A DNA stretch of 64,000 nucleotides from Otis tarda (lineage: Eukaryota; Chordata; Aves; Otidiformes; Otididae): the NCBI GenBank assembly GCA_026413225.1, contig CM048591.1, positions 39,587,803 through 39,651,802 on the forward strand. Direction: 5' to 3'. The translations under genes and the position numbers were made by a program. Positions 11,478 through 24,255 of the stretch are shown here, piece after piece (positions within the stretch are counted from its first letter, which is position 1; the number at the start of each line of letters is the position of its first letter). Below the pieces are notes generated by a model. That model saw only the letters and a list, made by a program, of their open reading frames with translations. It was not told the DNA's origin and searched no databases.

Positions 11478-11958
11478 ATGCAGCCCAGCGCTGGATCGCA
11501 GCGGGGAGAGCTCAGCACCTCCCTCTCCTCTTCCTCTCCTCGATGCAGAGAGCAGCACCGAGTCATGACTCCACGCAAGATGAGGGATTTGTGTGCTGCC
11601 GTGGCGAGGCTGTGCTGGGCAGTGCAGGCTGGTAAGGAGAGCAGAGCTCTGGGACACAGGAGCAGAGGGTGCACTGAGGAGGCCAGGCCTGGGGTGATGA
11701 GTGGTGGGGCACGCGCTGGCCCTGGAGAGCCCCCAGCTGGAAACTTCTGCTCTGGAACCAGCTGCAGAGGTGCAGGCCTGGATCTGGGCAGCACCTGCCT
11801 TTGTGGGGAGCAATGAAATAGTACGGGGCACACATAGAAGGACCCCTCAGCGTTACATGCCAGCTGTCTCAGCAAAAAAAAAACCTAAAAAAGGGTGAGG
11901 ATAGCAAGGCCGCCTGCACTGTTAGTGACACTGACACTTTTTCTGTAGTTTCAATGCA

Positions 11959-11964
11959 TTTATT
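11959..11964 (-). terminator. Poly(A) signal AATAAA, gene copy 3
   Basis: 108 bp past the stop of the intact copy 3. Confidence 0.72.
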
Positions 11965-12071
11965 TTACTTGGATAATTGGGTTTGGGGGGCTGGGAGCCC
12001 TTGAGGGCTGGCAGATGTCCCAGCCGATGGTGTGGTCTTGTTTTGGTCATGCCCTGAGGCACCCTCCACGG

Positions 12072-13082
12072 TCACCGGCGTGGTGCTGATTTCTTGTTGT
12101 CTGGAGAGGCCTCAGAGCTGCCAGTCTTCCTCTTTAGGGGTCGCCGTGGCCCCCCGGGGGAGCGTTTACTGCCCCAGCTGGAAGTGGAGGGCCCAGGCAC
12201 AGCCTCCTGTGGCTGCACCCGGGCCTCTTCTTGCTCCGCAGAGGTGGCAATGGGAGCAGAGGGGTGGCTGCCAGGACTCCCGCCAGTGGCAGTGGGTGAG
12301 GCGCCGGGGAGCTCCTCCCCACCAGGTCTCACAGGGCTGCCAGACAGGGCTGCGCTGGGGGCGAGACACCCTCTTGGGGAGGCAGCAGGGCTGGGAGCAC
12401 CCGCGGGGCTGCCCTCCAGCCCCCCAGCAGCATGGGCGTCCTGCTGGCCCAGGGGACGACGGGCCTCTCTGCTGGGCCCTTGCACGGTGACATGTGCACG
12501 CTGTTGTGCACGTGTCACTGTGCGGTTTTGGACGGAGCCTCCCAGCATCTGGACCGGCAGCAGCTCTGCATCCACCCTGCTGTTGGTGGGGATGCCCGTG
12601 TTGGTGTTCTCTGCCACGGCTGCCTCCAGCACCCTGTTGCCAAAGAGCTCCTCCAGCTCCTGATGGACCCAGGACTGCAGGGTCTGGAAGAGCGTTGGAT
12701 GGTTCTCAAAATGGCTCAACCAGTTTGGGGGCTGGAGGCCGCCCGCAGGATGCCTGGGCACCCCTTCTGCCACTCGTCCTTGCGCTGCCCCACGGCGATG
12801 GAGGTGGTGGGCGCCCTGGGGTCTGGGAGCTCCTGCGGCCTGGCGGACAATGACTGATGATGTCCCAGGTGGTGTAATGACATGCTCCATGTAGTCATTG
12901 TCCGCCCGCACCGAGTGCAAGATGGATAGGATCCTCCTCTTGCAGAGGGGGCACTCGGGTTTGGTTTCAGCCCACCGCAAGATGCACAGATAGCAGAACT
13001 GGTGGAGGCATGGCATCACGTAGCTGACCTCCTCCCAGCTGTCCAGGCATATTGGACAGCGGTCCTTCAGCTCTGTGGCCAT
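12072..13082 (-). CDS. E3 ubiquitin-protein ligase Topors-like, copy 3 (intact, 336 aa)
   Basis: Predicted RING-type ubiquitin ligase, which would pass ubiquitin (in Topors also SUMO) from an E2 to a substrate, probably in the nucleus. The RING is C9-x2-C12, C25-x-H27, C30-x2-C33 and C44-x2-C47, a full C3HC4 set. The sequence right after it (HSVRADNDY, residues 56-64) matches the Topors post-RING region in style. Residues 118-160 look helical and contain NWLSHFENHP and WVHQELEELFG, typical of the short Topors-like proteins of birds. Residues 220-310 are rich in P, S, G and A, and the C-terminus is basic (LKRK at 316-319, ending in RR), possibly a nuclear signal. It is much shorter than true Topors, which has about 1,000 residues. 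The start is the first ATG of the spliced transcript, in strong context; the coding part has no intron. Family call is confident; substrate is unknown. Confidence 0.88.
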   Translation of the reverse strand: MATELKDRCPICLDSWEEVSYVMPCLHQFCYLCILRWAETKPECPLCKRRILSILHSVRADNDYMEHVITPPGTSSVIVRQAAGAPRPQGAHHLHRRGAAQGRVAEGVPRHPAGGLQPPNWLSHFENHPTLFQTLQSWVHQELEELFGNRVLEAAVAENTNTGIPTNSRVDAELLPVQMLGGSVQNRTVTRAQQRAHVTVQGPSREARRPLGQQDAHAAGGLEGSPAGAPSPAASPRGCLAPSAALSGSPVRPGGEELPGASPTATGGSPGSHPSAPIATSAEQEEARVQPQEAVPGPSTSSWGSKRSPGGPRRPLKRKTGSSEASPDNKKSAPRR

Positions 13083-13110
13083 GCTCTCCACTGGCTGCGG
13101 TGGGCTGGGG

Positions 13111-13626
13111 GAGCTGGGGATGTTGAGCCGCTCCCTCTCCCTGGTGCCGCAGCAGCGGGTGTCACGCTAGAAAAGGAAGAGAGGCCACCGTCACTGGTTG
13201 GCCCGGGTAGAGGTGGAAGAAATGCCCAGGTCCCTCAAGAAGGAAGCCCTCCCAGCTCCCCGGCCAGCTCACCTCTGCTGCTGCGAGCGCACCGCCTGGG
13301 TATCCCGGCTGCCTGAACCTGGCAGGGCCGGGGAAAATCCTGCCCCGGCTCTGGGGTCGGGGCTGGGGGGAGCTGGGGATGTTGAGCCGCTCCCTCTCCC
13401 TGGTGCCGCAGCAGCAGGTGTCACGCTAGAAAAGGAAGAGAGGCCACCATCACTGGTTGGCCCGGGTGGGGGTGGAAGAAATGCCCAGGTCCCTCAAGAA
13501 GGAAACCCTCCCAGCTCCCCGGCCAGCTCACCTCTGCTGCTGCGAGCGCACCTCCTGGGGATCCCGGCTGCCTGAACCTGGCAGGGCCGGGAAAAATCCT
13601 CCAGTCCTGCACTGGCTCTGGGGTCG
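13111..13626 (-). repeat. 258-bp 5' exon duplication, unit 3
   Basis: Copies begin at 13111 and 13370. G runs are five and six. The outer copy carries GGGTGGGGGTGG, as in unit 1, where most units have a TAGAGG version. Confidence 0.72.
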
Positions 13627-14578
13627 CACACGGAGAGCTGCAACGAGCAACTCCCCGAGCACGACACCAGCACCGACGGCCTCACTCAGCACTCCAGCCT
13701 CGCCAACTGCTCAGCTGGAGTCTGGGCACGAGCCCACCGCGTGAGACTCAGCACCCGCTCATAGGCACTGAGGGTGTCCTGGTCACAATCCATTGCTCAG
13801 GGATGTTCCAAGCTGTTGCTAGGTGACATCAGAGTCCTTCACCTGGACACGTCTCCGTCCATCTCTTGGTGACAACAAAACCTGTTGCCAAAATTGGGGG
13901 CTCGATGGCATCAGAACCCATCACTTGGGCAAATCGCTGTCCACTGGTCAGGGACATCACAACAGGCTGTCCTCATCCACAGCGCTTGCCCTGGCAGCAC
14001 TGCTGCCCCGGCACACACGTCTGGGCTTACCAGAATGCCACTGCCCACTCCATCCCCTCCATCTCTTGTCTTGTTCTCGGCATCGGTGTTTCACGCCGGT
14101 CACCGAGGCCTCGGCCCTGTCTTCTTGGGGCCCCGTCATGTCACTCTGGCTGTGGCAGGTGTCTCCAGGCACATATGGCAAGAGGGCTCACTGGCCAACA
14201 CAGCCTTGACGTCTTCATTTTAAAGTTAAAGCCTGTTCTGAATGGCATTTTCCAAATGCCTCTTTTTAATGCGCTGATAGGCACGAAGCATCGACCAGGA
14301 CTCTAGGACCACTTCAGGTCACATTATAGGTGATGTTAAAAAAAAAAAAAGTTTCTCAAATTAATTATAAGATTGTAGAGGCTATTCGGCACAGTTCCCC
14401 TTGTACTTCGTCTTCCAAAGAACACTGATTTTGGAAGAAAACGTTGCACTGTTACTTCAGCCTCAGTGAGAAAGTAAATGAGAAGGAGTGTCAAAGGAAC
14501 CCAGCTATGTAGACTCATACTAAGAGGAGACTTGGAGAATCAGCAATCAGCTAACCTACAGCTGGAGTTCGTACCACT

Positions 14579-15264
14579 GGTCACCACCCTGTAGGCCTAG
14601 CCATTCAGCAAGTTTTCAGTCCACCTCACTCTCTGTTCTACTTCATCAGCTTCTCTACAAGGATCTTACAGCACACAGTGTCAAAAGCCTTACTGAAATC
14701 TAGACAGTATCCACTGTCCTCCCCTCGTCTGCCAGGCCAGTCATTTAATCGGAGACATTTATTAAGTTGATCAACCATGACTCCCCCTTGCTGAACCATT
14801 TTGACTATGCCTGATGATCTTTGTGTCCTTCATGAGCCTGGAAATGGTTTCCAGGACTAGCTGCTCCATCACCTCCCCAGAGACTGAGGTGAGACTGACT
14901 AGCCTGTTGGTCCTTGGCCAGTTCTCCTTTCTGCCCTTCTTGGAGATAGGAGTCGCTTTTCTCAGGTCCTCAGGTACTACTCCCAGTGACCATGATTGAT
15001 AAAAGATTGTTGAGAGCGGCCTCACAATGACGTCAGACAGCTCCCTCAGCCTTCAGGAGTGCATCCTATCAGTGCTGATGGACTTCTGTGTGACCAGTTT
15101 GCTTAAGCATTTATTCAGTGACCTGGTCCTCTTCAACCAAGGGCACGTCTTCATTTCTCCAGACTTTCCCTCTGGGACGTGGAATTCCTGAAGGCCTGAG
15201 ACTATCAAGAGTAACACAAACCCAATTAAAACAGTCTCTCTGTATTGTGAATACTGACTGAGCA
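14579..15264 (-). mobile_element. CR1 reverse-transcriptase fragment, unit 3
   Basis: Same fragment; longest open piece 14771-15025. Confidence 0.83.
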
Positions 15265-17618
15265 GTGAGTGGAACACCCACTCCTTCATGCCGTAAATGT
15301 TCTGCCATAGGCAATACATAGATAGCACTTCAAATGTATTTACATATGCTTTTGAATAACCCTCCAAAATGTTATTAGATGTACATATTCAAAAGGTGGT
15401 TAGCTGGTTGCTCTTAATTTCCTTATTTTGGTACCTTTCGTACAGATACGCAAGAGAACAGAAGGTGATTTTAGTACGGATTTGAGCTTATTTGAGGTCT
15501 CACACAAGTGAAAGACTATTGCACAGCGCTGTACCACCAGGACGGTATGTGAGATGACCTTCGTGCCACTCTATTTCTCTCTCAGAAAGAACTGATGTTT
15601 CTTTCTTGAGGAGGGGCGTAAGTTGCTCTGCATCAATATTTTTGCATGTCTTGATCTACTTATTTTAAGTGGCAGTCCGCTCTCTACTCACCTGCTGGTA
15701 GGTCCCATGTTTACTCTGACATTACCGATAGTTCATTTAAATCTCTCCTCATAGTTGTTTCTGAGCAGTCTGTTCAAGCGTTTCTCTCCTCCATGCCACT
15801 GTCAGCAGTGCAGACTGTTTCATTATTTGATACCGTAGCCCAAAACATGCAGAAGGTGCTGGAACCATATTAGGAACCGATTTGGAAAGAAGTTAATTGT
15901 GGTGCAGGAATGTATACTGAGTCTGTGACAGGAAACTATTGTATCAGAAGGCTTTATCCTGAGGAGGTAGAGCTCTAAAATATTCCTGAAATGATAAATT
16001 ATGCTCTGATGTATATTGTAGCATTTTTTATAAGAAAGGTTGTAACTTTCACAGTGGTTGTGCTCAATTTGTTTAATAATCCGACAGCTCTAGCAGCAGA
16101 AGGTTTTTATCTTTCATTTAAAAAACACGTACTTGGAGCACGTGCCTCGGTCGGTTCTGGGATCTGGTCTTAATTACTTAGGAAATCTTTTACAGAAAGA
16201 CAGAAGTAATTCTAGACTATTTAACAAGCAGGTTTCACTGAAGCAAAATGCCTTTATGTGACGCACTGTGTCTTGTCACAGGCCTGGAGAGCCATTTACT
16301 GCCAACTGCAAGCTGCTGTGCTGGGGTTCCTGTTCTGTGCAGCCGTAGTTGCAGCAGAGGACTGCACAGTGTTTAGACCAGGTCTGTGATTTACTTATCC
16401 TGAGAGGTGGTCCCCACTTACTTCCAAGTCGAGAACAAATATTAGGCAGCCTCTCTACTGCCTGCCTCTGTGTGCTGCTCTTCTTGGCTCATTTATTAGG
16501 GAATACTTCTGGGCTGCAAGAGAGATCGTCTGTCTCAACAGACTCTTTACAGGGTGGCTTTTTTCAAAGCAGAAGAGAAGGCTTTATTAGGATGGGAGCT
16601 GCAGGAAGCAAGTGTGTTAGAGATGTGTATTTTGATAGGGTTAGGAGCAGGGTTTTTTTTTTCTGTCAGTTTGTAAGAGGATAACTGGGACTTCTCTGAG
16701 CTTGTAGGTGTAAGTAAGACCTTAGGTTTAACTGCCTGCTCGTTGATGTTTCACCTCTGAATCTATTGTCTCTTGTTCTGGTTCCTTTCTTTGAGATTAT
16801 ATTGTATTTATCATAGTCTAATTCGGTTTCCAGTAAAGTATCAAGTGTAAAGATATGGTGAAGTAAGACTGAAACGTGACCTTTGTGCGGCACCTGAATT
16901 CCGGTAGGACTCAACCTGCTGTTTCTGCTGCCTGCCCTTTCCCGCTGTCCTGCCTGAGACAAGCAGGAGTGTCGTTTTCACGGAGGCAGCAGTACTGTGA
17001 ATATGTATATTGCTGGCTCTGAAGAAGAAGTGGTGATGTTAAATATTGATTTGTGTCAGGCTGGTATCTTGAGAAAGAAAAGCACGCTCCCAGAATTCAA
17101 AGAAAAATATTGTCATAATCAAGGGTTCAGGCCATAGATTTCAGGCTCTGTCAGGGAAAAGTGTTTGTATTCAAGGACTGGTGTGGACCTGTGTCCACCA
17201 GGATTGTGATAGCATGAAATGAAGTCTGTCTTTATGTAGTTTTGGGTGTAGTCTACCCAGAAAAAAATATTTATAAGGAATAGCTGTTGGCTGACTTTTC
17301 TACAAAAACCAGTGAGCAAATACAGGTGACAGTAAACAGGTAATTCCAGACTGTCAGATGTCTGCTTGCATGTTTTCAGTGCTGGAGTGTGCCGCTGCCT
17401 GCTTCTTTAGTTGTCCTTTTCCATACGTGAGTGTCATAGAGGTACTGTTTCACCTGTGGTGGCATCTCCTCCTGCTCTTCTGGGGAAAACGAGAGAGAAT
17501 CTCTCTAAAAACTGAATGACGGTATATAATCTCAAAAAATGGATTAAGAATCTGCCTGAAGACGTGCAAGACCACAACAGTGATCGTAACTGTGATGTGA
17601 TTGTAAAGTGATGTAGTG

Positions 17619-17874
17619 TGAAGTCCATCCCTCAGTAACAACAGAACCTGTCACTCGGGGGTTCAATGGCAATAAGCACTCCAGGCCTGACCAGAAGGTA
17701 AAGCCTGTTGTGAAGGGCGTTGTCCAAGTACCTCCTTTCAAGGCACTGACAGGCACGGGGCATGGACCGGCTGGCTCTAGGGAGCCTGTTCCAGTGTCTG
17801 ACCGGCCTCTTGGTAAAGAAAGGTTTCCTAATATCAAGTCTGAACCTCCTCTGATGCAGCTTTGAACCACTGCC
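17619..17874 (-). mobile_element. CR1 3' fragment, unit 3
   Basis: Same fragment, essentially identical to that of unit 1. Confidence 0.83.
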
Positions 17875-18353
17875 ATGCAGCCCAGCGCTGGATCGCAGCG
17901 GGGAGAGCTCAGCACCTCCCTCTCCTCTTCCTCTCCTCGATGCAGAGAGCAGCACCGAGTCATGACTCCACGCAAGATGAGGGATTTGTGTGCTGCCGTG
18001 GCGAGGCTGTGCTGGGCAGTGCAGGCTGGTAAGGAGAGCAGAGCTCTGGGACACAGGAGCAGAGGGTGCACTGAGGAGGCCACGCCTGGGGTGATGAGTG
18101 GTGGGGCACGCGCTGGCCCTGGAGAGCCCCCAGCTGGAAACTTCTGCTCTGGAACCAGCTGCAGAGGTGCAGGCCTGGATCTGGGCAGCACCTGCCTTTG
18201 TGGGGAGCAATGAAATAGTACGGGGCACACATAGAAGGACCCCTCAGCGTTACATGCCAGCTGTCTCAGCAAAAAAAACCTAAAAAAGGGTGAGGATAGC
18301 AAGGCCGCCTGCACTGTTAGTGACACTGACACTTTTTCTGTAGTTTCAATGCA

Positions 18354-18359
18354 TTTATT
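18354..18359 (-). terminator. Poly(A) signal AATAAA, gene copy 4
   Basis: Retained behind the broken copy 4. Confidence 0.65.
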
Positions 18360-18466
18360 TTACTTGGATAATTGGGTTTAGGGGGCTGGGAGCCCTTGAG
18401 GGCTGGCAGATGTCCCAGCCGATGGTGTGGTCTTGTTTTGGTCATGCCCTGAGGCACCCTCCACGG

Positions 18467-19463
18467 TCACCGGCGTGGTGCTGATTTCTTGTTGTCTGGA
18501 GAGGCCTCAGAGCTGCCAGTCTTCCTCTTTAGGGGTCGCTGTGGCCCCCCGGGGGAGCGTTTACTGCCCCAGCTGGAAGTGGAGGGCCCAGGCACAGCCT
18601 CCTGTGGCTGCACCCGGGCCTCTTCTTGCTCCGCAGAGGTGGCAATGGGAGCAGAGGGGTGGCTGCCAGGACTCCCGCCAGTGGCAGTGGGTGAGGCGCC
18701 GGGGAGCTCCTCCCCACCAGATCTCACAGGGCTGCCAGACAGGGCTGCGCTGGGGGCGAGACACCCTCTTGGGGAGGCAGCAGGGCTGGGAGCACCCGCG
18801 GGGCTGCCCTCCAGCCCCCCGGCAGCATGGGCGTCCTGCTGGCCCAGGGGACGATGGGCCTCTCTGCTGGGCCCTTGCACGGTGACATGTGCACGCTGTT
18901 GTGCACGTGTCACTGTGCGGTTTTGGACGGAGCCTCCCAGCATCTGGACCGGCAGCAGCTCTGCATCCACCCTGCTGTTGGTGGGGATGCCCGTGTTGGT
19001 GTTCTCTGCCACGGCTGCCTCCAGCACCCTGTTGCCAAAGAGCTCCTCCAGCTCCTGATGGACCCAGGACTGCAGGGTCTGGAAGAGCGTTGGATGGTTC
19101 TCAAAATGGCTCAACCAGTTTGGGGGCTGGAGGCCGCCTGCAGGATGCCTGGGCACCCCTTCTGCCACTCGTCCTTGCGCTGCCCCACGGCGATGGAGGT
19201 GGTCTGGGAGCTCCTGCGGCCTGGCGGACAATGACTGATGATGTCCCAGGTGGTGTAATGACATGCTCCATGTAGTCATTGTCCGCCCGCACCGAGTGCA
19301 AGATGGATAGGATCCTCCTCTTGCAGAGGGGGCACTCGGGTTTGGTTTCAGCCCACCGCAAGATGCACAGATAGCAGAACTGGTGGAGGCATGGCATCAC
19401 GTAGCTGACCTCCTCCCAGCTGTCCAGGCATATTGGACAGCGGTCCTTCAGCTCTGTGGCCAT
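18467..19463 (-). pseudogene. Topors-like copy 4, broken by a 14-bp deletion
   Basis: Relative to the other copies, 14 bases are missing at about 19203/19204, between the RING and the central segment. The frame from the ATG at 19463 therefore runs through an intact RING and then about 35 unrelated residues to a stop at 19101-19103, giving 120 residues. Downstream of the deletion the old frame is otherwise clean: the C run at 18815-18820 still has six C and the last 250 or so codons are open to the ancestral stop at 18467. The sequence flanking the missing block has short GGT/GGGT repeats, which suits slippage. Most likely a recent pseudogene, although a RING-only peptide could still be made. 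Confidence 0.85.
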
Positions 19464-19492
19464 GCTCTCCACTGGCTGCGGTGGGCTGGGGG

Positions 19493-20008
19493 GAGCTGGG
19501 GATGTTGAGCCGCTCCCTCTCCCTGGTGCCGCAGCAGCGGGTGTCACGCTAGAAAAGTAAGAGAGGCCACCGTCACTGGTTGGCCCGGGTAGAGGTGGAA
19601 GAAATGCCCAGGTCCCTCAAGAAGGAAGCCCTCCCAGCTCCCCGGCCAGCTCACCTCTGCTGCTGCGAGCGCACCTCCTGGGGATCCCGGCTGCCTGAAC
19701 CTGGCAGGGCCGGGGAAAATCCTGCCCCGGCTCTGGGGTCGGGGCTGGGGGGAGCTGGGGATGTTGAGCCGCTCCCTCTCCCTGGTGCCGCAGCAGCAGG
19801 TGTCACGCTAGAAAAGGAAGAGAGGCCACCATCACTGGTTGGCCGGGGTAGAGGTGGAAGAAATGCCCAGGTCCCTCAAGAAGGAAACCCTCCCAGCTCC
19901 CCGGCCAGCTCACCTCTGCTGCTGCGAGCGCAGCTCCTGGGGATCCCGGCTGCCTGAACCTGGCAGGGCCGGGAAAAATCCTGCAGTCCTGCACTGGCTC
20001 TGGGGTCG
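19493..20008 (-). repeat. 258-bp 5' exon duplication, unit 4
   Basis: Copies begin at 19493 and 19752; both G runs are six, so the exons and the coding exon form one continuous reading frame. A G-to-T change (AAAAGTAAG near 19558) lies in the pyrimidine run just upstream of the coding-exon acceptor, which stays intact. Confidence 0.72.
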
Positions 20009-20959
20009 CACACGGAGAGCTGCAACGAGCAACTCCCCGAGCACGACACCAGCACCGACGGCCTCACTCAGCACTCCAGCCTCGCCGACTGCTCAGCTGG
20101 AGTCTGGGCACGAGCCCACTGCGTGAGACTCAGCACCCGCTCGTAGGCACTGAGGGTGTCCTGGTCACAATCCATTGCTCAGGGATGTTCCAAGCTGTTG
20201 CTAGGTGACATCAGAGTCCTTCACCTGGACACGTCTCCATCCATCTCTTGGTGACAACAAAACCTGTCGCCAAAATTGGGGGCTCGATGGCATCGGAACC
20301 CATCACTTGGTCAAATCGCTGTCCACTGGTCAGGGACATCATGACAGGCTGTCCTCATCCACAGCGCTTGCCCTGGCAGCACTGCTGCCCTGGCACACAC
20401 GTCTGGGCTTACCAGAATGCCACTGCCCACTCCATCCCCTCCATCTCTTGTCTTGTTCTCGGCATCGGTGTTTCACGCCGGTCACCGAGGCCTCGGCCCT
20501 GTCTTCTTGGGGCCCCGTCATGTCACTCTGGCTGTGGCAGGTGTCTCCAGGCACATATGGCAAGAGGGCTCACTGGCCAACACAGCCTTGACGTCTTCAT
20601 TTTAAAGTTAAAGCCTGTTCTGAATGGCATTTTCCAAATGCCTCTTTTTAATGCGCTGATAGGCACGAAGCATCGACCAGGACTCTAGGACCACTTCAGG
20701 TCACATTATAGGTGATGTTAAAAAAAAAAAAGTTTCTCAAATTAATTATAAGATTGTAGAGGCTATTCGGCACAGTTCCCCTTGTACTTCGTCTTCCAAA
20801 GAACACTGATTTTGGAAGAAAACGTTGCACTGTTACTTCAGCCTCAGTGAGAAAGTAAATGAGAAGGAGTGTCAAAGGAACCCAGCTATGTAGACTCATA
20901 CTAAGAGGAGACTTGGAGAATCAGCAATCAGCTAACCTACAGCTGGAGTTCGTACCACT

Positions 20960-21645
20960 GGTCACCACCCTGTAGGCCTAGCCATTCAGCAAGTTTTCAG
21001 TCCACCTCACTCTCTGTTCTACTTCATCAGCTTCTCTACAAGGATCTTACAGCACACAGTGTCAAAAGCCTTACTGAAATCTAGACAGTATCCACTGTCC
21101 TCCCCTCGTCTGCCAGGCCAGTCATTTAATCGGAGACATTTATTAAGTTGATCAACCATGACTCCCCCTTGCTGAACCATTTTGACTATGCCTGATGATC
21201 TTTGTGTCCTTCATGAGCCTGGAAATGGTTTCCAGGACTAGCTGCTCCATCACCTCCCCAGAGACTGAGGTGAGACTGACTAGCCTGTTGGTCCTTGGCC
21301 AGTTCTCCTTTCTGCCCTTCTTGGAGATAGGAGTCGCTTTTCTCAGGTCCTCAGGTACTACTCCCAGTGACCATGATTGATAAAAGATTGTTGAGAGCGG
21401 CCTCACAATGACGTCAGACAGCTCCCTCAGCCTTCAGGAGTGCATCCTATCAGTGCTGATGGACTTCTGTGTGACCAGTTTGCTTAAGCATTTATTCAGT
21501 GACCTGGTCCTCTTCAACCAAGGGCACGTCTTCATTTCTCCAGACTTTCCCTCTGGGACGTGGAATTCCTGAAGGCCTGAGACTATCAAGAGTAACACAA
21601 ACCCAATTAAAACAGTCTCTCTGTATTGTGAATACTGACTGAGCA
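20960..21645 (-). mobile_element. CR1 reverse-transcriptase fragment, unit 4
   Basis: Same fragment; longest open piece 21152-21406. Confidence 0.83.
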
Positions 21646-23999
21646 GTGAGTGGAACACCCACTCCTTCATGCCGTAAATGTTCTGCCATAGGCAATACAT
21701 AGATAGCACTTCAAATGTATTTACATATGCTTTTGAATAACCCTCCAAAATGTTATTAGATGTACATATTCAAAAGGTGGTTAGCTGGTTGCTCTTAATT
21801 TCCTTATTTTGGTACCTTTCGTACAGATACGCAAGAGAACAGAAGGTGATTTTAGTACGGATTTGAGCTTATTTGAGGTCTCACACAAGTGAAAGACTAT
21901 TGCACAGCGCTGTACCACCAGGACGGTATGTGAGATGACCTTCGTGCCACTCTATTTCTCTCTCAGAAAGAACTGATGTTTCTTTCTTGAGGAGGGGCGT
22001 AAGTTGCTCTGCATCAATATTTTTGCATGTCTTGATCTACTTATTTTAAGTGGCAGTCCGCTCTCTACTCACCTGCTGGTAGGTCCCATGTTTACTCTGA
22101 CATTACCGATAGTTCATTTAAATCTCTCCTCATAGTTGTTTCTGAGCAGTCTGTTCAAGCGTTTCTCTCCTCCATGCCACTGTCAGCAGTGCAGACTGTT
22201 TCATTATTTGATACCGTAGCCCAAAACATGCAGAAGGTGCTGGAACCATATTAGGAACCGATTTGGAAAGAAGTTAATTGTGGTGCAGGAATGTATACTG
22301 AGTCTGTGACAGGAAACTATTGTATCAGAAGGCTTTATCCTGAGGAGGTAGAGCTCTAAAATATTCCTGAAATGATAAATTATGCTCTGATGTATATTGT
22401 AGCATTTTTTATAAGAAAGGTTGTAACTTTCACAGTGGTTGTGCTCAATTTGTTTAATAATCCGACAGCTCTAGCAGCAGAAGGTTTTTATCTTTCATTT
22501 AAAAAACACGTACTTGGAGCACGTGCCTCGGTCGGTTCTGGGATCTGGTCTTAATTACTTAGGAAATCTTTTACAGAAAGACAGAAGTAATTCTAGACTA
22601 TTTAACAAGCAGGTTTCACTGAAGCAAAATGCCTTTATGTGACGCACTGTGTCTTGTCACAGGCCTGGAGAGCCATTTACTGCCAACTGCAAGCTGCTGT
22701 GCTGGGGTTCCTGTTCTGTGCAGCCGTAGTTGCAGCAGAGGACTGCACAGTGTTTAGACCAGGTCTGTGATTTACTTATCCTGAGAGGTGGTCCCCACTT
22801 ACTTCCAAGTCGAGAACAAATATTAGGCAGCCTCTCTACTGCCTGCCTCTGTGTGCTGCTCTTCTTGGCTCATTTATTAGGGAATACTTCTGGGCTGCAA
22901 GAGAGATCGTCTGTCTCGACAGACTCTTTACAGGGTGGCTTTTTTCAAAGCAGAAGAGAAGGCTTTATTAGGATGGGAGCTGCAGGAAGCAAGTGTGTTA
23001 GAGATGTGTATTTTGATAGGGTTAGGAGCAGGGGGTTTTTTTTCTGTCAGTTTGTAAGAGGATAACTGGGAGTTCTCTGAGCTTGTAGGTGTAAGTAAGA
23101 CCTTAGGTTTAACTGCCTGCTCGTTGATGTTTCACCTCTGAATCTATTGTCTCTTGTTCTGGTTCCTTTCTTTGAGATTATATTGTATTTATCATAGTCT
23201 AATTCGGTTTCCAGTAAAGTATCAAGTGTAAAGATATGGTGAAGTAAGACTGAAACGTGACCTTTGTGCGGCACCTGAATTCCGGTAGGACTCAACCTGC
23301 TGTTTCTGCTGCCTGCCCTTTCCCGCTGTCCTGCCTGAGACAAGCAGGAGTGTCGTTTTCACGGAGGCAGCAGTACTGTGAATATGTATATTGTTGGCTG
23401 TGAAGAAGAAGTGGTGATGTTAAATATTGATTTGTGTCAGGCTGGTATCTTGAGAAAGAAAAGCACGCTCCCAGAATTCAAAGAAAAATATTGTCATAAT
23501 CAAGGGTTCAGGCCATAGATTTCAGGCTCTGTCAGGGAAAAGTGTTTGTATTCAAGGACTGGTGTGGACCTGTGTCCACCAGGATTGTGATAGCATGAAA
23601 TGAAGTCTGTCTTTATGTAGTTTTGGGTGTAGTCTACCCAGAAAAAAATATTTATAAGGAATAGCTGTTGGCTGACTTTTCTACAAAAACCAGTGAGCAA
23701 ATACAGGTGACAGTAAACAGGTAATTCCAGACTGTCAGATGTCTGCTTGCATGTTTTCAGTGCTGGAGTGTGCCGCTGCCTGCTTCTTTAGTTGTCCTTT
23801 TCCATACGTGAGTGTCATAGAGGTACTGTTTCACCTGTGGTGGCATCTCCTCCTGCTCTTCTGGGGAAAACGAGAGAGAATCTCTCTAAAAACTGAATGA
23901 CGGTATATAATCTCAAAAAATGGATTAAGAATCTGCCTGAAGACGTGCAAGACCACAACAGTGATCGTAACTGTGATGTGATTGTAAAGTGATGTAGTG

Positions 24000-24255
24000 T
24001 GAAGTCCATCCCTCAGTAACAACAGAACCTGTCACTCGGGGGTTCAATGGCAATAAGCACTCCAGGCCTGACCAGAAGGTAAAGCCTGTTGTGAAGGGCG
24101 TTGTCCAAGTACCTCCTTTCAAGGCACTGACAGGCACGGGGCATGGACCGGCTGGCTCTAGGGAGCCTGTTCCAGTGTCTGACCGGCCTCTTGGTAAAGA
24201 AAGGTTTCCTAATATCAAGTCTGAACCTCCTCTGATGCAGCTTTGAACCACTGCC
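24000..24255 (-). mobile_element. CR1 3' fragment, unit 4
   Basis: Same fragment; no distinguishing change seen. Confidence 0.83.

Larger units (their letters stand above)
6698..13091 (-). repeat. Array unit 2 (6394 bp)
   Basis: Type B promoter region. Carries the variants seen in units 4 and 5 near 10255 (GGGG before the T run) and near 10290-10295 (GGGAG), and a substitution near 11114 shared only with unit 5. Contains the 5' exons of copy 2 and the coding exon of copy 3. Confidence 0.95.
13092..19472 (-). repeat. Array unit 3 (6381 bp)
   Basis: Type A promoter region, like unit 1. It is the shortest unit: most of the shortfall comes from the 14-bp deletion in gene copy 4. Contains the 5' exons of copy 3 and the remnant of copy 4. 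Confidence 0.95.
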
